NCBI GenBank assembly: GCA_964548595.1
Contig: CAZJQO010000001.1
Location: 1-7,942, forward strand
Direction of reading: 5' to 3'
Origin: JAJYVH01 sp964548595
GTDB taxonomy: Archaea > Micrarchaeota > Micrarchaeia > Micrarchaeales > CABMGC01
DNA length: 7,942 nt
This document shows positions 1 to 4,710 of this stretch, piece after piece (positions within the stretch are counted from its first letter, which is position 1; each line of letters begins with the position of its first letter). A program made the translations under genes and the position numbers. The notes beneath the pieces were generated by a model that had not been told where the DNA came from, ran no database searches, and worked only from the letters and a program-made list of their open reading frames with translations.

Positions 1-1
1 A

Positions 2-763
2 TCCGACCTTCAGATTGTCGCATACCTGTCCAAAGACGACGCTCCCCTTCCACAGAGGAAGAACGTCCTCGGAATTGACATCAACGCCAAGCACTTCGCC
101 GTCTCTGTCCTGTCTTCCAAAGGCAAAGTCCTGTATCAGACATATTTCGGCAGGCACATCTACGCCAAACGGAAAAAGATAATGGAGAGACGTTCCCTGC
201 TTCAATCTTTCGATGCGAGGAAGGCTCTGCACAGGTTGAGAACCAAGGAAAGCAACTTCGTAGAGACGAACCTCGGTCAGATGGTCAGGGAGATTATGAA
301 CCTCGCAATAAGGTTCGACGCTGACATTGCCATCGAGAACCTTAAAAGATTTCCCCCGAAGGGCAGGAAATTCAACCGAACAGTGATGAAGATTCCATTC
401 CATACTTTCAAACAGATTCTCTCCTCCCGTTGTTTCGACAACGGCATTACGCTGAACATCGTGGACAGTTGGCATACGTCCAAATGGTGTCCTGACTGCG
501 GTGCTGTCGGGAAGGGACATGATAGTGCCAACTATTCCCTGTTCAGATGCAAATGCGGACTGGTCGTTAACTCCGACAGAAAAGCGAGTCATGCGATTGC
601 AGTCAAATCCCTGTTGGAGCGGGAACATATCTTGACCGATAAACTTCCCAGATTTTCCAATAGGCGAGTCCTTGTAAACGGACTCCTGCGTTCCTATGAA
701 GTTGGTTTGCCCAACGTTGCTGTGCAACATGCAAATCAATCTATGGAATGCCACGCCCTTTAG
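2..763 (+). CDS. tnpB: TnpB, RNA-guided nuclease of an insertion sequence (5' end cut off by the window)
   Basis: TnpB proteins are RuvC-fold nucleases that use an omega RNA made from the element's right end to cut DNA beside a short flanking motif, which helps the element persist. The frame is open from the window edge through 253 sense codons, so the true start is upstream; the first internal ATG (182) lies after the first catalytic motif. RuvC-I is visible as GIDIN with Asp at 77-79, RuvC-II as IAIENLK with Glu at 335-337, and RuvC-III as NSDRKASHAIA with Asp at 575-577. The D-E-D triad is therefore complete. A zinc finger CPDCG ... CKCG (Cys codons at 488, 497, 548 and 554) lies between RuvC-II and RuvC-III; its second pair is C-x-C. 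The usual NAA..N after the last Asp is KAS..A here. The last codons (ECHAL) are read from the right-end hairpin. Probably functional if the missing N-terminus is intact. Confidence 0.9.
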   Translation, partial: SDLQIVAYLSKDDAPLPQRKNVLGIDINAKHFAVSVLSSKGKVLYQTYFGRHIYAKRKKIMERRSLLQSFDARKALHRLRTKESNFVETNLGQMVREIMNLAIRFDADIAIENLKRFPPKGRKFNRTVMKIPFHTFKQILSSRCFDNGITLNIVDSWHTSKWCPDCGAVGKGHDSANYSLFRCKCGLVVNSDRKASHAIAVKSLLEREHILTDKLPRFSNRRVLVNGLLRSYEVGLPNVAVQHANQSMECHAL

Positions 764-779
764 GGCGTGGTAGTTTACG
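640..779 (+). ncRNA. Predicted omega RNA scaffold overlapping the tnpB 3' end
   Basis: In characterised TnpB systems the guide RNA is transcribed in the same direction as tnpB, comprises the end of the gene plus the right end of the element, and carries as its guide the host sequence just beyond the element. Here the tnpB 3' end and the hairpin at 751-770 supply such a scaffold, and the guide would be read from about 779 onward. The 5' limit given is arbitrary. The call rests on family knowledge and the hairpin, not on covariance. Confidence 0.35.
751..770 (+). repeat. Right-end hairpin of the tnpB element
   Basis: CCACGCCC (751-758) pairs perfectly with GGGCGTGG (763-770) around a TTTA loop; a G-T wobble and a T-A pair extend the base by two positions. 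The tnpB stop codon (761-763) straddles the loop and the right arm. It is followed by TAGTTTAC, the likely end of the element. Such hairpins are recognised by the Y1 transposase as single-stranded DNA and form the 3' stem of omega RNA. Confidence 0.75.
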
Positions 780-831
780 TGCGTTGCCTGCCTACTTTCT
801 GCAGCGCAGGCATAAAAAACGTTCCGCGCAC
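779..831. repeat. Nested inverted repeat just beyond the tnpB element
   Basis: An inner 7-bp stem, TGCCTGC (785-791) with GCAGGCA (806-812), is enclosed by an outer 5-bp pair, GTGCG (779-783) with CGCAC (827-831). It starts at the inferred edge of the insertion, so it may belong to the element's end, be the structured target it landed in, or be a terminator for leftward or rightward transcripts. The A-run at 814-819 follows the inner stem on the plus strand, so this is not a classical T-run terminator on that strand. No function is assigned. Confidence 0.3.
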
Positions 832-877
832 CCCATTCCATTACGAATAACGGAAGTGTACCGGCGAGGCTGCTAGC

Positions 878-887
878 CTTTATATTA
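878..887 (+). promoter_or_regulatory. TATA box of mcm
   Basis: CTTTATATTA is a good match to an archaeal TATA box. Transcription would begin about 25 bp downstream, near 905-912. That is past the ATG at 900 and just before an in-frame GTG at 918, which favours an almost leaderless mRNA starting translation at 918. Confidence 0.6.
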
Positions 888-899
888 CTTCCATGGCCC

Positions 900-3005
900 A
901 TGTGTAACGGGGGTTCAGTGGAAGACATCGCTGTGTCAAAGCAGGTCAGCAGCGGCCTCGAAGACAGGTTCGTAGAGTTCTACAACGCCTACTGCACCGA
1001 CGCAATAAACGAGATGCTGGTAGCATACCCGCAGAAGCGCTCGCTCTTCGTTGACATAAAGGATCTTGAGAAGTTCGACAGCGAGCTTGCGAACGAGCTG
1101 ATAGGCAACCCGGATGCGGTACTGCCAAGCGCCAACTCCGCGCTGCTCAGGCTCAGCCCCAGTCCAGAAAGCATGGAGAAGCAGATATACGCCAGGTTCT
1201 ACGGCATAGACAAGGAGCTTATGCCGCTCGTGCAGGACGTGGGCAGCGACAACATAGGCAGGCTGCTCACCCTTGACGCTCTGGTCGTCAAGAAATCGGA
1301 GATAATACCGATGGTGCGCGTGGGCGTCTTCAAGTGCCAGCTCTGCGGCACTGTCACAAAGCTGGACATAGACAGGGAGAACGTGCCCGAGGTCTGCCCG
1401 CAGTGCAAGAGGCGCGCGCTGAAGCAGATAAACGAAGAATCTAAATTCATCAATTTGCAGCGCATAGCCATACAGGACCCGCTGGAGAGGCTGAAGGGCA
1501 ACACGCCAACATGGCAGCTGGAGATATGGCTCCAGGACGACCTCGTTAACAAGGTGCAGCCTGGGGACAGGGCGGACATAACAGGAGTGCTGCGCATAAG
1601 GCCCAGGAGGAACATAAGGGGCAAGCAGGAGAAGGCGCAGTTCACTATGTTCGTTGACGCCGTTTCGCTGGTCTCGAAGCAGAAGGAATTCACCGAGCTG
1701 GAGATAAGCGCGGACGAGGAGAAGGAGATAAGGGAGCTGAGCAAGGATCCGCTCATATTTGACAAGATAGCAGATTCGATAGCGCCTTCGATCTACGACT
1801 ACGCTGAGATAAAGAAGGCGCTGGCGCTGCAGCTGCTAGGGGGCACGCCAGACAAGCTGCTGGTGGACGGGAGCCTGGTGCGAAGCGACATACACGTGTT
1901 GCTCATAGGAGACCCCGGAAGCGCAAAGACTAGATTGCTGCAAGCGGTAGCCGGCATAGTGCCCAAGGGCATATACATCAGCGGAAAGTCCACTTCGTCA
2001 GCCGGCCTCACGGCTGCAGCCGAGCGCGACGAGTTCTCTGAAGGTGGCTGGACGCTGAAGGCAGGCGCCCTTGTCCTCGGGTCAGGGGGCACGGTCTGCA
2101 TAGACGAGTTCGGCCAGATAAGCGACGATGACAAATCGGCGATGCTTGAGGCCATGGAGTCGCAGACGATAAGCATAGCGAAAGCGGGCATAGTGGCAAG
2201 GTTCAACGCGCGCACATCGATACTCGCCGCGGCCAACCCGAAGTACGGCAGATTCGACGTGAACGTGCTGCCCGCGGAGCAGTTCGACATACCGCCTACG
2301 CTGCTGAGCAGGTTCGACCTCATATTCCCGATAAGGGACACCATGGACGAGGAGCGCGACAGGAGCATAGCCATGCACATACTCAAGCAGCACGCAGCCG
2401 CGGGTGCGCAGCTAGCTGACATAAAGGATTATGAGCAGGTGGAGAAGCCGCCCATACAGGTGGAGACGCTCAGGAAATACGTGGCCTACGCCAAGCGCAT
2501 GATCAGGCCCAGGCTCATGGAAGAGGCCAGCAACCGCATACAGAACTACTACCTTGAGCTCAGGAAGCTGGGCGTGAAATCCGGCGCGACGCCGATGACG
2601 CCGAGGCAGATCGAGGGCCTTGTGAGGCTTGCAGAAGCTTCTGCAAAGTCCAGGCTCTCCGACAAGGTGGAGCTGAAGGACGCAGAGATAGCGATAGGGC
2701 TGCTGAACTACATGCTGCAGACGCTTGCTGTCGACAGGAGCGGCAGGGTCGACATAGACATACTAACCACCGGCTACTCCAGGGAGAAGGTGGACAGGAT
2801 AAACAGGCTCTTCGGAATAGTGAAGAAGCTGGAGCAGGAATCGGAGAATGGCTGGGCCAGGTACGAGAGCGTGCTCGAGGAGGCTGAGAAGTCAGGCATA
2901 GACAGGCAGGCGGCGGTCAGGTACATAGACGAGCTGAGGGACAAGGGCGACATATACACGCCAACATCCGGCTTCCTCAAGCTGGTGAAGCACGAGGAAG
3001 CGTGA
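900..3005 (+). CDS. mcm: MCM replicative DNA helicase
   Basis: This is the ATP-driven hexameric helicase that unwinds DNA at the archaeal replication fork. Counting from the ATG at 900 (701 residues), the N-terminal domain covers about 1-260 with a zinc finger at C146, C149, C166 and C169 and an OB fold with its DNA-binding hairpin near 230-245. The AAA+ core (about 280-600) has Walker A GDPGSAKT (337-344), Walker B IDEF (401-404), a pre-sensor-1 lysine at K428, sensor 1 AAAN at N446, the arginine finger LLSRF at R471, and TPR at 567-569 in the sensor-2 region. A winged-helix tail fills the last 70 residues or so. There is no intein. After IDEF the usual D-K is G-Q, a small deviation. The TATA box at 878-887 suggests the true start may be GTG at 918, six codons in. 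The stop overlaps a GTG in the next frame, but the following gene probably starts at 3068. Confidence 0.97.
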   Translation: MCNGGSVEDIAVSKQVSSGLEDRFVEFYNAYCTDAINEMLVAYPQKRSLFVDIKDLEKFDSELANELIGNPDAVLPSANSALLRLSPSPESMEKQIYARFYGIDKELMPLVQDVGSDNIGRLLTLDALVVKKSEIIPMVRVGVFKCQLCGTVTKLDIDRENVPEVCPQCKRRALKQINEESKFINLQRIAIQDPLERLKGNTPTWQLEIWLQDDLVNKVQPGDRADITGVLRIRPRRNIRGKQEKAQFTMFVDAVSLVSKQKEFTELEISADEEKEIRELSKDPLIFDKIADSIAPSIYDYAEIKKALALQLLGGTPDKLLVDGSLVRSDIHVLLIGDPGSAKTRLLQAVAGIVPKGIYISGKSTSSAGLTAAAERDEFSEGGWTLKAGALVLGSGGTVCIDEFGQISDDDKSAMLEAMESQTISIAKAGIVARFNARTSILAAANPKYGRFDVNVLPAEQFDIPPTLLSRFDLIFPIRDTMDEERDRSIAMHILKQHAAAGAQLADIKDYEQVEKPPIQVETLRKYVAYAKRMIRPRLMEEASNRIQNYYLELRKLGVKSGATPMTPRQIEGLVRLAEASAKSRLSDKVELKDAEIAIGLLNYMLQTLAVDRSGRVDIDILTTGYSREKVDRINRLFGIVKKLEQESENGWARYESVLEEAEKSGIDRQAAVRYIDELRDKGDIYTPTSGFLKLVKHEEA

Positions 3006-3023
3006 GGGTCTGGAGCGCAAGAA

Positions 3024-3031
3024 GTTTAAAA
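3024..3031 (+). promoter_or_regulatory. TATA box of the Ig-like protein gene
   Basis: TTTAAAAG lies in the short gap after mcm. A start site about 25 bp further on (near 3050-3056) would sit just before the ATG at 3068. This argues against the frame's earlier possible starts at 3002 and 3038. Confidence 0.5.
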
Positions 3032-3067
3032 GCTTTGATGCCAATTGCAATGCATAACGGCGGAATA

Positions 3068-3481
3068 ATGAAAATACTAGATCTTTTTGGAAAGAAGGAC
3101 GTAACGCAGGAAGTCGGCAGGAGCCTGCCGTACAGGATATACGCTGAATTCATACCATTCAAGCTCTACGCTAACAGGAAGAGCTCTGCCATGCTGCTCC
3201 TCAAGCTGAAGAACCTGACAACCGAGCCTGTGCTCGGCTCGGTGGTGGTCTCCGTACCAAAGGGGCTCAGCCTCGACGAGACCGGTCTCTCTGCTGAGAA
3301 GGAGCTAAGGCTGGGTACGCTAGCGCCGGGGGAAGAGAAGGAGGCGCGCACCGACATACACGGCGATTCAGGAACGGACAGGGGCGACTACACGCTGAAC
3401 ATAACCGCCTTTATACACTACCGCGATTATGGGCACGTGCTCAACGCTGTGAGGAAGAAGGCGATACTGGAAGTTGTCTAG
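3068..3481 (+). CDS. Small Ig-like beta-sandwich protein of unknown function
   Basis: I do not recognise a named family. From the ATG at 3068 the product is 137 residues. It opens with a short amphipathic stretch, MKILDLFGKK, then alternating strands such as SSAMLLLKLKNL and GSVVVSVPKGL, then LGTLAPGEEKEAR and GDYTLNITAFIHYRDYG, ending KKAILEVV. The N-L-T, L-A-P-G-E and G-x-Y-x-L-x-I pattern is that of immunoglobulin-like or CARDB-like beta sandwiches. There is no signal peptide or membrane segment, so it is probably cytoplasmic, although such folds are more often extracellular. The start at 3068 was chosen over in-frame GTG 3002, ATG 3038 and ATG 3050 because it begins the conserved-looking part and follows the TATA box at 3024. 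It directly follows mcm in the same direction, which hints at a DNA-replication link but does not show one. Confidence 0.75.
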   Translation: MKILDLFGKKDVTQEVGRSLPYRIYAEFIPFKLYANRKSSAMLLLKLKNLTTEPVLGSVVVSVPKGLSLDETGLSAEKELRLGTLAPGEEKEARTDIHGDSGTDRGDYTLNITAFIHYRDYGHVLNAVRKKAILEVV

Positions 3482-3505
3482 TGGCGGAGCCCGTTCGAGT
3501 AATCA

Positions 3506-3514
3506 TTTTATAAA
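3506..3514 (+). promoter_or_regulatory. TATA box of the PRC-barrel gene
   Basis: TTTTATAAA is a near-ideal archaeal TATA box ending 32 bp before the ATG at 3547. The predicted mRNA would have a leader of roughly 10 nt, carrying a purine-rich AAGGCGAGAG ahead of the start. Confidence 0.65.
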
Positions 3515-3546
3515 CATGCGTCTATAATTAATCTCAAGGCGAGAGA

Positions 3547-3801
3547 ATGGTTAAGTACGTCATTGCAGAACAGCTGATCGGCAAAGAAGTAGTAACATCT
3601 GACGGCATAGATCTTGGTCGTTTCCTTGATGCTGAAATCAACGAGGTGACAGGCAAGCTGACAGGCCTGCTGGTAGAGCCAAACGCCGGCAGCGACTTCG
3701 TGAAGAGGCTCGATGTCAAGGAGGGCATGCTCAAACTGCCATACGAGAGCGTGCTGGCCGTCAACGACTACATAGTGGTCGACAGGAAAGGAGTCGTCTG
3801 A
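3547..3801 (+). CDS. PRC-barrel domain protein
   Basis: This 84-residue protein is one whole PRC-barrel domain. The signature is the N-terminal L-I-G-K-E-V-V-T-S-D-G followed by D-L-G-R-F-L-D-A-E-I-N-E-V-T-G-K-L, and a later stretch ending LPYESVLAVNDYIVVD. PRC barrels are small beta barrels found in photosynthetic reaction-centre H subunits and in the ribosome-maturation factor RimM. Archaea carry many stand-alone copies of this size whose role is mostly unknown, with RNA or protein binding proposed. There is no membrane segment or extra domain. The ATG is well supported by the TATA box at 3506-3514 and a purine-rich tract six bases upstream. It lies between the Ig-like gene and rnhB, each apparently with its own promoter. 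Family call firm; function open. Confidence 0.88.
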   Translation: MVKYVIAEQLIGKEVVTSDGIDLGRFLDAEINEVTGKLTGLLVEPNAGSDFVKRLDVKEGMLKLPYESVLAVNDYIVVDRKGVV

Positions 3802-3831
3802 TTCTCTCGCAATTCCTGAGTTCCGGGAAGT

Positions 3832-3840
3832 GTTTTAAGG
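3832..3840 (+). promoter_or_regulatory. Probable TATA box of rnhB
   Basis: GTTTTAAGG begins 39 bp before the rnhB ATG at 3871, giving a leader of about 10 nt or less. It is a weaker match than the boxes of mcm and the PRC-barrel gene. Confidence 0.4.
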
Positions 3841-3870
3841 CTTAGCGGAGCATGTGTAAATGCTGTTTCC

Positions 3871-4572
3871 ATGATAATAGGAGGAGGGGACGAGGCAGGA
3901 AGGGGAGCGGTCATAGGCCCGCTGGTGGTAAGCCTGGTCTGCGTCGGAAAGGGCAAGGAGAAGAAGCTCGCCGACATAGGCGTAAGGGATTCCAAGCTGC
4001 TGACAAGGAGGAAGCGCGAGTTCCTGTTCGACGAGATAAACGGCATCTGCGATGAGATAAAGACGTACCAGATAAGCAACGATGAGATAAACAGGGCGAT
4101 GAAGGGCGGCATATCGCTGAACCAGCTCGAAGCCATGCGCTTCGCTCAGCTCGTGGACAGCCTGGAGAGCGATGTGAGGAAGGTGTATCTAGACTCGCCT
4201 GACGTGAAGCCGGAGCGGTTCGGAGTGCGGGTATCGCTATCAGCAAAGAAGCCGATGCGCGTTCTGGGCTCCAGGGGAAGCGGCAGTAGGGGCGGCATAA
4301 GCATAATAGCGGAGCACAAGGCGGACGCAAGGTATCCCGTAGTGTCTAGCGCGAGCATAATAGCCAAGGTGACGCGGGACAGGGAGATGGAGCGCATAGA
4401 GAGCATGAGCGGCATAGAGATAGGCTCGGGCTACCCCAGCGACCATTACACGATAGGCGCCATAAAGGCCAATCTCGCGAGCAGGAGGCTCAGCCCGTAC
4501 ATAAGGGAGTACTGGAAGACACTCGAGCGCATAAAGCAGAGGAAGATGACGGAGTTCAAAAACATGGTGTAG
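3871..4572 (+). CDS. rnhB: Ribonuclease HII
   Basis: RNase HII cuts the RNA strand of RNA/DNA hybrids and starts removal of single ribonucleotides misplaced in DNA; in archaea it also helps clear primers. The 233-residue length is usual for the archaeal enzyme. The catalytic set is complete: D7 and E8 in GDEAGRG, D108 in VYLDSPD, and D152 in KADARYPVVSSASIIAK. The conserved G-R-G (10-12) and SGYPSD (near 186-191) with its substrate-sensing tyrosine are present. In most homologues the first motif reads GIDEAGRG; here glycine replaces the isoleucine. The ATG at 3871 leaves the normal six residues before the first Asp, so the start is secure. Its mRNA probably begins just ahead of the gene and ends in the T-rich stretch after 4609. 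The enzyme complements the neighbouring helicase and nucleotide reductase in DNA synthesis. Confidence 0.96.
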   Translation: MIIGGGDEAGRGAVIGPLVVSLVCVGKGKEKKLADIGVRDSKLLTRRKREFLFDEINGICDEIKTYQISNDEINRAMKGGISLNQLEAMRFAQLVDSLESDVRKVYLDSPDVKPERFGVRVSLSAKKPMRVLGSRGSGSRGGISIIAEHKADARYPVVSSASIIAKVTRDREMERIESMSGIEIGSGYPSDHYTIGAIKANLASRRLSPYIREYWKTLERIKQRKMTEFKNMV

Positions 4573-4608
4573 CTTGTATCTGCGTAAAAGAAAATTTACC
4601 GCACTCCT

Positions 4609-4639
4609 GTTTCTACCTTTCACTGTTAATTTCTTTTTG
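4609..4639 (+). terminator. T-rich archaeal terminator after rnhB
   Basis: Downstream of the rnhB stop several T-runs cluster on the plus strand, ending in CTTTTTG. T-rich stretches are the usual archaeal termination signal. An imperfect inverted repeat just before it (GCGTAAA at 4582-4588 with TTTACCGC at 4595-4602, one bulged C) may contribute. Confidence 0.45.
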
Positions 4640-4645
4640 AATGGG

Positions 4646-4656
4646 ATTAAAAAAGC
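4646..4656 (+). promoter_or_regulatory. Probable TATA box of the ribonucleotide reductase gene
   Basis: TTAAAAAAG within this stretch is the best TATA-like sequence ahead of the reductase. A start site about 25 bp downstream falls near 4672-4680, at the 5' edge of the hairpin at 4669-4710, so the leader would be almost entirely that hairpin. Confidence 0.45.
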
Positions 4657-4668
4657 ATACGTAGAAGT

Positions 4669-4710
4669 AAATCCCGCACATCCTGCAAGTGGCAGGATAT
4701 TTGGGGTTTT
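4669..4710 (+). promoter_or_regulatory. Two-part stem-loop abutting the reductase start codon
   Basis: ATCCTGC (4680-4686) and GCAGGAT (4692-4698) form a perfect 7-bp stem with a 5-nt AAGTG loop. An outer stem pairs AAATCCC (4669-4675) with GGGTTTT (4704-4710), with one T-T mismatch, across a 4-nt/5-nt internal loop. The outer arm ends on the base before the ATG and contains the only G-rich tract (GGGG, 4703-4706) that could act as a ribosome binding site. The element could mask that site in RNA or be a palindromic operator in DNA near the transcription start. It is too short for a cobalamin riboswitch and does not look like a bacterial NrdR box. The structure is seen directly; regulation is inferred. 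Confidence 0.55.

Larger units (their letters stand above)
1..779 (+). mobile_element. 3' portion of a TnpB-carrying insertion sequence (IS200/IS605 or IS607 type)
   Basis: The left part of the window is the 3' section of a TnpB-encoding element. It contains most of tnpB, whose stop codon lies inside a perfect 8-bp right-end hairpin followed by TAGTTTAC. A subterminal hairpin overlapping the end of tnpB is typical of these elements. No target-site duplication or inverted terminal repeat is visible, as expected for this family. The left end and any tnpA transposase gene lie outside the window, so autonomy cannot be judged. The right boundary is placed provisionally just after TTTAC (near 778); this is inferred, not proven. 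Isoleucine codons here are mostly ATT/ATC, unlike the ATA-rich host genes next door, which supports recent arrival. Confidence 0.75.

Noticed and set aside
3002..3067. GTG start at 3002 overlapping the mcm stop for the Ig-like gene
   Set aside because: The predicted TATA box at 3024-3031 lies inside this extension, and the extra 22 residues look non-conserved. Translational coupling cannot be fully excluded.
4573..4710. Cobalamin riboswitch ahead of the B12-dependent reductase
   Set aside because: The gap is only 138 bp, the probable transcript leader about 35 nt, and I see no B12-box-like sequence. The hairpin there is simpler than any known cobalamin riboswitch.
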